This document shows, in pieces, positions 12,099 to 22,700 of a stretch of 64,000 bases of DNA. The first letter of the stretch is position 1. Each line of letters begins with the position of its first letter. A program made the position numbers and the translations under genes. Below the pieces are notes generated by a model. It made no database searches. It was not told the DNA's origin and saw only the letters and a list, made by a program, of their open reading frames with translations. The stretch is from positions 2,301,501 through 2,365,500 of the forward strand of contig CM065646.1 in the NCBI GenBank assembly GCA_033220425.1, written 5' to 3'. The stretch comes from Lepraria neglecta (Eukaryota; Ascomycota; Lecanoromycetes; Lecanorales; Stereocaulaceae).

Positions 12099-15092
12099 TC
12101 AAGAGGAAAAACTGATTCTGTTTATGTCAACCTTTGGCTTGGGTTTTGGCTTCTGCGTAAAGCGTCGCTTGTCCACGCTGGCCAGAAATTCAAGCCCTTT
12201 GACTGCTCGCCCTTTTGATGGTGTCATGTTCATGTAATTGAGAGTAGAAGAGAGGTTCTGGTTCCACACGGCAGAGTTGAATATTGGGGGGTTGCCGTTG
12301 GGATAGAACTCTGGTAGAGCGGCATTGTGGGGTTGCTGTTTATTAAATGGCACCGTATTTCTCAAAGCGGGATCGATAGGCGTATGTCCACTGTTCTGGC
12401 TCAGCTCTGAAAAGCCTCCAGCCGGATGCGCATCTGCATCAGGAAACGACGGGTCGATAATTCTGGACGGCACGTTCCCTGTTCCAGCAGGTGCTGGATC
12501 ACTATTACCCATCGACTTGTCCTCCACATGGTCGGTCGCCTTAGCTGACACCTCACTAGGTCTTGGCTTGGTTAACAAAGAGCGTATGTCTTGCCATCTC
12601 AGTTGTTTAAGATCCTCGAGGATCTTGTACAGCTCGTCGTAGACCCACTGTGTGTCATTGAGCTGGTTGTAGAGCTTAGGCCACTTATGCTTGTCAATGT
12701 CGTCAAAGTTTTCCTCGTTCAATTTACAGTCGAGCAGTATCCTTTCGACGTCGTTGTGCCTAGTCATTCGTTCTTTGTCTTTCACAACATCTTCTATCTT
12801 CTTCAGTAAAACATTGCTATCCCACAGTTCCTCCACCAGCTTTCGTGCATTCTTATCGACTCGGTGGTGTGCGGACTCTTCGAGCAACTCATTGGCTCGT
12901 GTTCCCACCCGATCCGAAGCTTCATCAGCAGTACCAGCTCTCGCTTTGCGGGCCTCGGCGAGCGCTGCTGCGTTTTGCTCGGCTTGTGTACTTTGTCTAG
13001 TTGCCGCCTCATCGGCCTTCTTCTTCCCAGACTCGGCAGCCTTGAGCTTTTTGTTGAGATCGGTCTTTTCCAGCTTGAGTTCATCGACCTCTCTATATAG
13101 CCTATTTTTGTCTTTAAGGAGGCTTGTCCGGTCGTCATCAGTCCGGACCTTGGTGGCCTTCTTCTGGTCTTCGAGTCTCGCAACATCGGTCTGCAGGGTT
13201 GTGATGGTATTGTTGGCTTGCTCCAATTGGGTATTGAATTTTGCCTCCTTCTGAGTCCACAACTCGTTACCATGCTGAATCAGTCCCTGCTCTCTCTGAG
13301 TCGCCTCAGCCCGCAGCCGCTGCTCGGATTGGCCCTTCTCCGCAAGAACAGTATTGACGCGGGCTTGGGCATCGTTGTCTTTGTCGGATAGGAGCTTTCG
13401 ACAAGTGATTTCCATGTCCGCTAGTTCCTCGACTTTGGGCTCATGGGCTTGTCCTGTGCAGGATTGCAGACGTTGTCGGAACTCCCTATTGGCCTTATTC
13501 AGCTCGTCAATTTGGAATTGCAGACTTGTTTGGTGGTCTTTGTCCGCCGTCGCTGCTCTCTCCAAATCTTGAACCCGTGTTGTCATGGTGTCAAGCTGGG
13601 CTTGAAGCTCATAGTGTGGAGCTTTCGTACCACTATTCAGCAAATATTCTAACGATTGTGCTTGACCTTGAACCGGTAATGGGTCGTTATTGCTCTGGTT
13701 GGCTCCGAGATCTTCGAAATATGTCTTCAGCTCATAGTTGGCTTGTTGCAGTTCGTCGACCTCCCTCTTAAGTCCTTGCATCTTGGCACTAGCAATGGTT
13801 GCTTGGTTCTGCTTCCCAGCATCCAATTCGCGGATCCGACTGGCTTGCTTGATGTTCACGTCTCTCTTCTCAATCATGCACTTCTTCGTCTTCTGCTCTT
13901 GGGATAGAGATATTCTAAGAAGTCTCTGCTGCTCTCTGAGCTCCGAAGTCGTCTTCAAGAGCTCCTTCTGCTTGTCATCTAAGGACTTGCAAAGTTGATT
14001 CTGATCTGCAAGTGCGTCAACAGCTCCAGCTTTGAGCTTGACAATCTCCGTTTGCTGGGTTTCAGCACGAGTCTCCAAGCTCATGATCACTTCATCTTTG
14101 GCATCTAATGCCACTTTCTTCTCCTGCTCGAGCCGATTTCGTTGAGAAGCCATCAAGGCGCTGTTATTGGTCGACTCCCTGATGACAATTGGAGCTTGCC
14201 TTGGAATGCTGATGAGCTGCTGTTGAAGTAATCGAACTGTCGCTTGAGATTTTTCTGCGTCTTTCTGGCGCTCGTTTTTGGACTTTTCAAGCTCAGCTTG
14301 CAGCTTTGTTTCAGCTTGCTGTGCTCGTACTTCGGCCTCCTTAGAACTCCTCTCCCACGAATTGGCACGGTTTCCTAGCTCTTTCTTGGTAGCTTCAAAT
14401 TTCACGATGTTGTTCTGACTATGAGTAGTGATCTCTTCAACATCCTCTTCCAATGCGTCAACTTCCTGCTTCAGGTTACGATTTTCCCAGGAAAGCTGCG
14501 CAGCTCTAGCTCGAAGACTTCTGACTGTGGTTGGTTGGCCGCTCGTTCTCTGTTGGAAGATGGCCTTCTCATTGGCGAGATCCTTGCGAAGTTGCACTTC
14601 GACCTCTGCTTGGCGAATGGTGGTGTCGGTTAACGAGGAGATTTTTTTGTCCTTCTCAGCGATTTGTGTAGCTTGTTGAGTGGCATTTGGGTCAATCGGT
14701 GGGGTATTAATCTTCTCAAGCTCCGCATTTCTTGTCTCTAAGAGCTCAATGCGTGCGATTTGATTGGCTGTTGTCTGCCGTAATAGTGCGATCTCTCGGT
14801 CTCTCTGAGCGATGACATCGACGTAATTAGGCGACGACTTGGTGAAAATGCGTGAGAACCTGGATTTGACGCCGTTGAGCATGCATGTTGCGGGGGAAGT
14901 GGCCCGTTGAATAAGCCATGGCAGACTCGTCTCGACGGAGATGTTGAGCGTTTGAAGCTCGTTGTGTATATCAAAATCGACGAATGCGAGGTTGAAGGTA
15001 CGACAAATAGCGAGGGTGAGGAGAGAAGAGACGCAGATGCCGGCACAGAGGCAGCCCAACAGAGCAATGAAAACGCTGAACTGAGACAGCAT
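12099..15092 (-). CDS. Coiled-coil protein A with N-terminal membrane segment (997 aa)
   Basis: A single uninterrupted frame. A strong hydrophobic stretch at about residues 5-30 (FIALLGCLCAGICVSSLLTL) could be a signal anchor. From about residue 95 to 800 the protein is nearly continuous heptad-type sequence rich in Glu, Lys, Gln and Leu, that is, a long coiled coil. A globular or helical part follows (about 740-830, with Trp and many Leu), then a Ser/Pro-rich spacer, and a basic tail containing KPKPKPK. No known family was recognised; general coiled-coil resemblance to golgins or SMC-type rods is compositional. The next two genes upstream on the same strand (B at 15912, C at 19760) have the same plan. 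Clean codon structure over 3 kb argues for a real, expressed gene. Confidence 0.8.
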   Translation of the reverse strand: MLSQFSVFIALLGCLCAGICVSSLLTLAICRTFNLAFVDFDIHNELQTLNISVETSLPWLIQRATSPATCMLNGVKSRFSRIFTKSSPNYVDVIAQRDREIALLRQTTANQIARIELLETRNAELEKINTPPIDPNATQQATQIAEKDKKISSLTDTTIRQAEVEVQLRKDLANEKAIFQQRTSGQPTTVRSLRARAAQLSWENRNLKQEVDALEEDVEEITTHSQNNIVKFEATKKELGNRANSWERSSKEAEVRAQQAETKLQAELEKSKNERQKDAEKSQATVRLLQQQLISIPRQAPIVIRESTNNSALMASQRNRLEQEKKVALDAKDEVIMSLETRAETQQTEIVKLKAGAVDALADQNQLCKSLDDKQKELLKTTSELREQQRLLRISLSQEQKTKKCMIEKRDVNIKQASRIRELDAGKQNQATIASAKMQGLKREVDELQQANYELKTYFEDLGANQSNNDPLPVQGQAQSLEYLLNSGTKAPHYELQAQLDTMTTRVQDLERAATADKDHQTSLQFQIDELNKANREFRQRLQSCTGQAHEPKVEELADMEITCRKLLSDKDNDAQARVNTVLAEKGQSEQRLRAEATQREQGLIQHGNELWTQKEAKFNTQLEQANNTITTLQTDVARLEDQKKATKVRTDDDRTSLLKDKNRLYREVDELKLEKTDLNKKLKAAESGKKKADEAATRQSTQAEQNAAALAEARKARAGTADEASDRVGTRANELLEESAHHRVDKNARKLVEELWDSNVLLKKIEDVVKDKERMTRHNDVERILLDCKLNEENFDDIDKHKWPKLYNQLNDTQWVYDELYKILEDLKQLRWQDIRSLLTKPRPSEVSAKATDHVEDKSMGNSDPAPAGTGNVPSRIIDPSFPDADAHPAGGFSELSQNSGHTPIDPALRNTVPFNKQQPHNAALPEFYPNGNPPIFNSAVWNQNLSSTLNYMNMTPSKGRAVKGLEFLASVDKRRFTQKPKPKPKVDINRISFSS

Positions 15093-15793
15093 TTTTTATG
15101 AATGGTGGTGTTGATGAGGGTAGTAGACTTTGATATGCATGTATTCGAGGACGGCGAGAGTACTGAATGGGGTAGATGATGGGTTTGTAGCCCTAGAAGT
15201 GGATGATTTATGTGGTTGTGGAGCGGGTGATGTGCGAGATGGGGTGGTAGGTAGCTGTCGAGTGTACGTGTTGAGTGTTGTTAGCGAGCCAAGAACGACG
15301 ACGATGATGAGTTAATAGCCGTAGCAAGAGTGTAGTAATGTGGATGTATGAGTAGCAGTATGCACAGACAAGTGGTTTGTGATGTACAGAAGTGGAAGAA
15401 GTATGGGTTACGAACGTTTTTGTGATGAAGAAGAATGGGGGAAGGTTGGTGTTTTTATGCTAGTGAGGCGAAGAAGTGAATAGCCTCAATCATAACACCA
15501 CAATATCCGAAAAATTTCGTCACGCGCCAACCAGAAGCGCGGCCTTGGCGGGAACGTGTTATCCATAACCGAGAAGTGATGAAGGACAACGCGGGGTCTT
15601 TATCGGAGATGCTGGCCTTTGTGGTGGGGGTTTCAGCAAAGTTCTCATTTACGACGGGGATTACTGACAACAAAGCAATGGAGCAATAGAAATTGGACCC
15701 TTTTTCCTTGACAGTTGCATTATACATTTCCTAACAACGTATCGAAAATCAGAGAACGCCATACGATACCCGAAGCTCAAAGTCTACCAGGCA
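15093..15793. other. Upstream region of coiled-coil gene A
   Basis: Should contain the promoter of the gene starting at 15092; GT/GA-rich on the plus strand near the start codon. A minus-strand open frame at 15455-15727 has no family character and was not accepted as a gene. Confidence 0.4.
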
Positions 15794-15889
15794 GGACTAG
15801 CTACAACGCTCCCATCCTTTTCTGCCGATGCAATTACGCAATATCAAGCGGTCACGACTAGCCCTAACGCTCCCATCCTGACCGTCGTT
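15794..15889 (-). repeat. Dispersed 3'-flank motif, copies 2 and 3 (downstream of coiled-coil gene B)
   Basis: Two motif copies lie side by side: a diverged one at 15794-15817 (GGACTAGCTACAACGCTCCC) and a close one at 15856-15889 (GACTAGCCCTAACGCTCCCA then TCCTGACCGTCGT). Between them is CTGCCGATGCAATTA, matching CTGCCGATGCAGCTA in the copies at 19369-19440. The block ends only 22 bases beyond the stop of gene B (15912), so it is almost certainly in that gene's 3' UTR. Confidence 0.75.
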
Positions 15890-15911
15890 CCACACATTCC
15901 TGTACTTCCAT

Positions 15912-17630
15912 TCACCCCGTAGCCCCTGATGTCCAGCCCGTCGATAATTCCTTCACCATGACCCTGTCATCCTTCTCGCTATCCTTCACCTGGAGTACTT
16001 CGAGATGGACTATAAGTTCCTCGACCTTCTGTTCCAAGCTGTGAGCACGGGCTTGCTCCATCTCCAGTTTCTCAATCAAAGCTATCACCGTAGGGTTCTT
16101 GGCAAGGGCTTTGACGCCGTCGGAAGTACCATCTTCGTCTTGGCCCCTTTCACTCGAATGGTCGGAAGAGATGTGATCGGATGGAGGGTACTGCTCCTCA
16201 CTGCCCTTCTGCTTCAGACGAGCATTCTCTGCTCGAAATTCGTCGATAACTTTGGTCTGCTTCTCCTGCTCTGCTATCAAGTCTCTCACCAGGTCCGCGT
16301 CTTGATGGTCCTGGGACTGCGAACCGGCGTTATCGTTCGATAGAATCACTGCTCGCTCGGCAAGCGTCTCCTTTAGACGTGCATTCTCCTCTTTCAGATC
16401 CTCCACCTCGTCGCTCCTCCACCCCAATCTCATTTCTAAATCCTCTTTCATAATCTTCTCATCCTCCCTAATCACTTCGATCCGTGCTTCGAGTCTGTTG
16501 ATCTCGTTACGTGGGAACATGTCGAGCTGATCTTGGAGCCTGCTTCTCTCTGAATAAAGGCTATCGAGCTGTATACGGTACCGTTTGCGATCTCGGTTTG
16601 CATCTTGGAGATCTCTGGTGAGTTCGCCTGCCGTCTGCTTCAGGCCATTTATTGTAAATATATAATCCGCTTCCTGGACAACTCCAATAGCCAGGCTGGT
16701 ACCAAACAGCTTCAGAGACTGACTGCATGTGCAACGAGAGAAGAGGTCTTTGAATATTTCGAGCTTTTCACGAAGCTCGGCGATCTGGTCCTCATAATCC
16801 TTCGACTTTCGCTCATTCTCGGCTCTCTCTTCAGCCAATGTCTTCGCCTGAGCCCGGACTGTGCATTTGATCGTGTTCCTTGCCTTCGCCAGTACCTTCA
16901 CCAAGGCCTGTACCATGCGTTTATTCTTGGCTTGGGCCGTGTCCAGCTTGTTCCGAAGCAACTTTGAGCTCTCTCGTTCGGTAGCTATTGTCTCTTCTTG
17001 CTCTCTACAGCTCTCAATAAGCTGGCGATTGGTTCCTTCCAGCCTGTCATGCTCTTGTTGCAGCAGTAGGGTCCTCGCTTGCTTTGCCTGTGCGATGGTC
17101 CTGAGATCCCAAATTTCCCGTTGCTGAAGATACCATGCCCCTCCTGTGGTAGTGAGCCAGGGCGCAACCCATGCTCCGAGATACCAGAGTACTTTCCCGA
17201 GCTCGCTGAAAAAGCTCTGCCATGATGCGATGAATAATTTGAATGAGGAGTCATCATTTGAGGAGAACAGTGGCTCCTCCAACGGTTCAGAAAAATGCCC
17301 GCTGGCTGTTATTGATAGCGTTGTGGGGGATCCAGTAGCAGGATCATCGTCCTCAGTTTGCGTGTAGACAGTGTTGACGCCATGCGAAGCAAACCATTCA
17401 TCCATGGGACCAGAGTAGCCCGATTTCGGTCTATGCTCAGCGTGTTGGGATTTTTGTGGAGTTGGTGGGGCCTGCGTAGGCTGCATAGACATCCACAAGC
17501 ATGAATCAAGTGTAAGGGAGAGATAGCAGAGCGGAAGATCCATGGCATAGCGACCGACTTGAACCGCAGTCAGCCAAACAATAGTCGCAACGAATGCGCT
17601 CAATACCGCCTTAGCAACGATTGGCAGCAT
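15912..17630 (-). CDS. Coiled-coil protein B with two N-terminal hydrophobic segments (572 aa)
   Basis: A single uninterrupted frame. Hydrophobic segments are at about residues 5-26 and 143-168 (the second includes LWYLGAWVAPWL), separated by a polar, Pro/Thr/Asp-rich linker; this suggests a two-pass or anchored topology with the coil on one face of a membrane. Residues from about 170 to 560 are mostly coiled coil, broken near 300 by a short hydrophobic stretch with Cys residues (RCTCSQSLKLFG). The protein is not recognised. It shares its plan and 3'-flank motif with genes A and C but no clear residue-level identity by eye, so common ancestry is a hypothesis. Scaffold, tethering or septal-pore roles are possible but nothing in the sequence decides. 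Confidence 0.75.
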   Translation of the reverse strand: MLPIVAKAVLSAFVATIVWLTAVQVGRYAMDLPLCYLSLTLDSCLWMSMQPTQAPPTPQKSQHAEHRPKSGYSGPMDEWFASHGVNTVYTQTEDDDPATGSPTTLSITASGHFSEPLEEPLFSSNDDSSFKLFIASWQSFFSELGKVLWYLGAWVAPWLTTTGGAWYLQQREIWDLRTIAQAKQARTLLLQQEHDRLEGTNRQLIESCREQEETIATERESSKLLRNKLDTAQAKNKRMVQALVKVLAKARNTIKCTVRAQAKTLAEERAENERKSKDYEDQIAELREKLEIFKDLFSRCTCSQSLKLFGTSLAIGVVQEADYIFTINGLKQTAGELTRDLQDANRDRKRYRIQLDSLYSERSRLQDQLDMFPRNEINRLEARIEVIREDEKIMKEDLEMRLGWRSDEVEDLKEENARLKETLAERAVILSNDNAGSQSQDHQDADLVRDLIAEQEKQTKVIDEFRAENARLKQKGSEEQYPPSDHISSDHSSERGQDEDGTSDGVKALAKNPTVIALIEKLEMEQARAHSLEQKVEELIVHLEVLQVKDSEKDDRVMVKELSTGWTSGATG

Positions 17631-19368
17631 GGTTGTGATATTGGGTTTCGATTAGGCCGGTGAGGCAGTGACTTTCCGATGAGGTCTTTCTGGGCAGAGG
17701 AGGAAGGTCTGATGCTAATATTAAAGTTTTAATTGTGGTCTCAACAAATCGGTGTCGAAATTATCTGAGTCAAGGGTGCGTCACAACGTGTGTACTCGTA
17801 GGAAGATAATCAAGGGTTTTGGATGAGGGGGTTATCGTTCTGGGCCGAGATCTGAGGATGCTGGGTATAGAGAGGGAGGGAGGTTTGCGGGTTGTTCGAG
17901 TCGTCGTTGGTGTTGTACAAGGGCGAAAGAGGTTGGTTATTGGTCGGGAGTAGTAGTGGCCGTCATTCGTATCATGACAAGATTATGGTATCAACAGCAA
18001 GTAGGGAAGCAGTATGAGTACAAAGTTGCTGCGCAGCTATAGCAGTGGTGGATTTTGATCATCTACTCGATGCTTGTATCCTGCCAAAGAAAGGAGGCTG
18101 GTGAGGGACTAAATCGCGGATAGCTTCAACACAGAAAAATTCTTGGCAAAGGACAAAACGCTTAGTCATCATACGTCAGACAAGGCGGGGCACATGGTGC
18201 AATGGATGCTACCGAGGAGCAAGCAGTCAATGATCTATCGCTTTGGGCGGGCGGATCTCAAATATCTTCCAGTGCCCGTCTGGGAGCCTCCGGGCCCCTT
18301 CGGATCCACCAAATACTGGTTATCACGCAGCGTTTCTTTCTGGATAACCTACCATGTCTTCAAATATATTTTTATAGAATACGTAGCTCTAAATCATCGA
18401 CGGCAAACCCTGACGTCCACTCTGTCTTTCCAAATTGAGGCTTCATGGCAGGAGACGCATCCGATTTGCGTTGGATTGCGTGATCTAGCACATACCTTCA
18501 GAACATGCTACATTCTGGGGAAATTGAGACTGAGTTATCTTTAGCATATTGAAGACGACTTGATTGATTCTCTATGGGAGATGCTTGCTATTTATTCTAG
18601 GCAGTAGGGCTGAGTAGGGCTGAGAGGTGATTTATGCTAACGGTTATGCAGGCCATTCGAAAAGTATCCACGAGTTCAATGTTGTAATCGACCTAAGGCG
18701 CCCCAGCCGGAGTCCACTAGAGGAAAGCCTGTCAGTAACTTCGTCAGACGCTCAGTATCATCGGCCGGTTCTATAGCGTCCATTGAGATCTGAGAAGATA
18801 GGACCATGGAAAGATCTTTGGGCTCAAATTGGTGACACGGTAGATGGGAGGAACGCCATCAAAGCCGCATGAGGCGCCATTGAGAGGCTTTCGCATTCCT
18901 GCTGCAAGAGAGATCCCTTTGATGTAATTGAGCCGCAGCAGTATAGTCTGAACTAGGGTTGTCTTGTTCCTTATTGTCAGTCTTGTCAAAAGAGCGAGTC
19001 TTTGTCGTTGATATAAGTCTAGCCGAATGCAGTTAGTCTAACAATTTTAATCAAAAGCTTCAGAATGAAAGTTCCATAAGTGAAGCTCAACAGCAATAAA
19101 CAAAGAAGTTCTCTGCTTGGTTCCTTGTCAAGTGGAGTCGAAACATACCAATGTCATCTGTCTACGACGCTCGGCACACAAAACAGCTATCATGAAGTTT
19201 GTATGAAAGTTTAGTAAGCATTCAAACTGATGATTGAGTCTTCAGTGAAGACATTGATGATCTAAAAGCAGCTAAATCCAGCATGACAAAGCCCTCAAAA
19301 TTTGGGGATACACAAAGTTCATGACACCGTGGTAGCATCTATAGCTCCCAATATCCACCGGCGGCCAA
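17631..19368. other. Long intergenic region upstream of gene B
   Basis: No supported gene in about 1.7 kb. A plus-strand open frame at 18143-18544 lacks family character and any matching neighbour. A short direct repeat (AGTAGGGCTG, twice in tandem near 18604-18621) was seen. The 17631-18000 part should carry the promoter of gene B. Confidence 0.4.
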
Positions 19369-19499
19369 GGACTAGCCCTAACGCTCCCATCCTTGACCGT
19401 CGTCCCTATTCTGCCGATGCAGCTATCTAATATTGCCAGCCATGCAATATAAGATGTAGCGACCAGGATTAGCCCTAACGCTCCCATCCTGGCCATCGC
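19369..19499 (-). repeat. Dispersed 3'-flank motif, copies 4 and 5 (downstream of coiled-coil gene C)
   Basis: Copy 4 begins at 19369 (GGACTAGCCCTAACGCTCCC, then ATCCTTGACCGTCGT) and copy 5 at 19466 (GGATTAGCCCTAACGCTCCC, then ATCCTGGCCATCGCT). They are spaced by CTGCCGATGCAGCTA and a segment containing GCAATAT, as in the pair downstream of gene B. They are 260-390 nt beyond the stop of gene C at 19760 and merge into the 66-bp tandem array that follows. Confidence 0.75.
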
Positions 19500-19680
19500 T
19501 CCCTGCCGAAGCATTCGCCCTCCCCATACACTAGTCCACCCTGCTGCTCCCATCCTGGCCATCATTCCCTGCCGAAGCATTCGCCCTCCCCATACACTAG
19601 TCCACCCTGCTGCTCCCATCCTGGCCATCATTCCCTGCCGAAGCATTCGCCCTCCCCATACACTAGTCCACCCTGCTCTA
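19500..19680 (-). repeat. 66-bp tandem repeat, about 2.7 copies, expanded from the 3'-flank motif
   Basis: CCCTGCCGAAGCATTCG recurs at 19501, 19567 and 19633, a period of exactly 66 bases, and copies are nearly identical. Each unit carries a diverged form of the dispersed motif (CTAGTCCACCCTGCTGCTCC, then CATCCTGGCCATC), so the array is a local amplification of it. Since 66 is a multiple of three, the minus strand shows an apparent 22-residue peptide repeat (MLRQGMMARMGAAGW...), which I regard as a by-product. The array ends about 80 nt 3' of the gene C stop. Confidence 0.8.
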
Positions 19681-19759
19681 CCTTTGTCATTGCAATCTTG
19701 ATGTGCTCATCATCCCGCTCATCCCCTCACTTCCCTTCCTTCGCATTCTCATCCTGATC

Positions 19760-22700
19760 TTATAGACGCCGAGGTGGCCCTTGACCTGACGCTGGTGGCT
19801 GGCTCCCTCCAGTCGGCGGTGTACCAGGACCATTACCACGAAGGTGTGGCGGCAGTTGTGGAGGTCCGTTCTTGTTCTTCTTCTTGTTGCGCATTGCAGC
19901 CGGCTTCTTTGGAGGATTCCATTCCCCTGGAGGTCCTTGGTTGCGAGGACCGGTTGATTGCCCGCCGCGGAAAGGTCGATCTCCAAATGGCGCAGGCGGT
20001 GTGTTCGGCTGGCCACTCACGCCTGGGGGTGCTTGTGAAGCCGGTGCCGCATTCCGAGGAGGACTCGCTGGAGTGGGATGATCGATCTTAGGATTAGGTT
20101 TGGTGGCTGTTCCATCGGCCGCTGGTGTGTTCGGAGGCTGACGTTGTCCCTGCAACCCTGTTGGCTGCTGCACGTTCTGAGGACCTTTAGGGGCCCACAT
20201 TGATTGCTCAAGAGGTATTAACGGCAGCTTCTCCAATTCATCAACGATAAACTCGGATACCAGCTCATCCTTCGTCTTTGGTTTGATGCCTGGAAACAGA
20301 TGACTCGTGAACCGGGATTCCCTCGCCGCTCTCGCCTTTCGAGTGGCTTCGGCTTTGTCTTCTGCTTTCTTATTCCCTTCGGCTACCAAATGCGCAAGTC
20401 TCTCCTCTCGCTTTTCTAGAGCAATTGTCAGATGTTTCATCTATAACTTGGAATCGGTTGCACTTACTCAATTCATCGTCTGAGATGGGCATAGCAACCT
20501 CCTCCCCCGACCCACCAGCTGCCTTGCCAATGTGTTTATATATGTAATTTTCCACTAATATTTAAGTCAGCTCTGCAAATCAGAGAAGGATGAGTCTGGC
20601 TTACAGTGTGTGTCAGGCTCGGCGGGAGAATTCGTACTATTATCAGAAGGCTGGCAAAGAGGATAAGCTTGATGCCACCGTTGCAATATAGGTACTGGTC
20701 TCTTAGGATGGATCTTTGGTACGAAATCATGAGCTGACCCATTCAGGGGCGATGGCTTGGGTGGCCGAGGAGTCGATGAGCGAGAGTTGGTTCCCTGCTG
20801 AAAGACAATGTCAGCCTCGTGGATCGGAACTGTGAGGTGTGAAATAATGCTCACCGAAGGGACATCGTCAGTAGTAGGACCGCCGACGCTAGGAACTTTG
20901 TAGGGTACTGGTACATCTGTCGACGCGGACGAGACATCGACTCCGCCAATTTGAATTGGCCGTCCACTGGGTGGAGTATCGGAAGGCTTGAATGGTGAAG
21001 GTGGTGGCAAACCCGAAGAGACGAATTCGTTAGCAATGGGATCAAAGTCAGGAACCGTAGTAGTTGCTAGAGTATTTGCTGGCACCGAAGAACTATTAGC
21101 TGCGCCATCTTGAGCGTGCTTTCCGTTGGATGTAGATTCGGAAGGCTGGGAAGGCGTAGGAGGTGATGGATCCGAATCGGGTTGACGGTCTTGGTTACCT
21201 TTATTGGCGTTAGTGGCCAACTTGCCTGCTCCACCGTTGGGCGCGTCGTCATCATTGTCGCCGTCGTCTTTACCACTGTCGCCCTTCCGGTTGTCGTCGC
21301 CCTCCTTCTGTTGGCGATCCTTGTCGTCGGCCGATTTGCCCGCTCCGCTATTAGGCCCACCGTTCCTATCGTCATTGCCATCATCATCGTTGCCCTTGTC
21401 GGCTTTCTTGTCATCCTTGTCGTCCTGCTTTGGGGCTCGCTTGGCCTGAGCCTGCAGACGCTTCTGGAGGGCCGCGTTCTCGCGCTCTAGCTGACGTGCG
21501 TCTCCCTGAGCAACAAGCAAGTCTTTCTTCTGATCAGCGACCTTGCGCTGGAGACCACGTCGCTCGTTGTCCAACCTGTTGTAATTCTCTCCATTGTAAG
21601 TAGGCTTTGCTTGAAGCTTCTTGACCTCATCCTTAAGCTTGTCGTTCTCCGTAGCCCAACGCATCTTGTCTCCGAAGGCAGTATTCTTTGCCTTCTCTAA
21701 CACTGAGACTTCAGCAGCACGAGCATCGCTCGTCTCCTTCCAGGCCACGACTTCAGCATTAAGGACGTCTATTTCCTCTTGGAGAGCGAGTGCTTTGGCG
21801 TGGTTACCAACATCTGCTTGACTCTGGTCAGCTTGCAGTTCGTCGATGCGGTTCTCAAGGACTTGCTCACTCTCTTTGTTATCTGCCTCTTGCTTCGACA
21901 TTTGGTCGTGGAGCTCAACGATCGTCTTCTCCGCAGCTGCAAGCGCTTTCTTATTGCCATTAGAAGTGCCCTTCATGGCGTCCTCAGACGACGCCTTGTC
22001 GGCCTTGACGCGCTCGACTTCGGCTTCGAGATCTTTGACAGTCTCCTTGACATCGACCAGCTCTTTCACAGCGTCGTCAGTGGACTTGGCAGCCGATTCG
22101 TAGCTCTTTTCGAGAGTCTCGTAGTCAGTTTCGAGCTTGGAAAGGTCGGCTTGAAGGTAGGAGCGGGTCTCTTCGTGGTCGTTCTGCTCCTTGGTGAGCT
22201 TCTCCTCAACCTCCGTCTTCTCCTTCTCCACCTTATCGCAGTAGCCTTCGAGAGCCTGGTACTCTCCCTCAAGAGCAAGCTTGGCGTCGATAGCTGTATC
22301 CTGCGCTTTTTGTGCCTCGGCCATGCTCTTATGGAGAGCCTTAGCCTGGGTCTCGAGACCAGTAATCTTGGCATTGGAGCCAGCAAGCTCGCCGCGCGTA
22401 GTCGTCGGATCCTTGCGTAGGGTCTGGCTATCCTCTGTCAAGCGATCATTGTCTTCTCCGACTTCACCAAGCTCAGTCAGCAAATCAGCTCGGGCAACTT
22501 TGAGGGATTCCTCGCCTTTTGCGTTCTGCTTAAGTTGCGCTTTCAGCTGCCTAACCTCATCCTCGAGCCCTTTGTTCCTAGAATCGAGAGTGTTTTGAGT
22601 ACCTTGAAGCTTTCCGGTCTTCATCTCGGCATTGAGCAGCTTGTTGTGAGCGTCCTTGGCCGCTTGTCTGAGCTTGTTGTTCCTCCTAACCAGCTTCTTT

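Noticed and set aside
15455-15727. 90-codon minus-strand open frame between genes A and B
   Set aside because: Lies in the promoter region of gene A, non-ATG-like context at its far end, no family resemblance.
18143-18544. 133-codon plus-strand open frame
   Set aside because: No recognisable domain, no neighbour in operon-like or divergent context, composition like non-coding sequence.
19272-19646. Minus-strand frame with a 22-residue peptide repeat
   Set aside because: It is the translation of the 66-bp DNA repeat and the 3'-flank motif; the frame has no family character and lies in the 3' flank of gene C.
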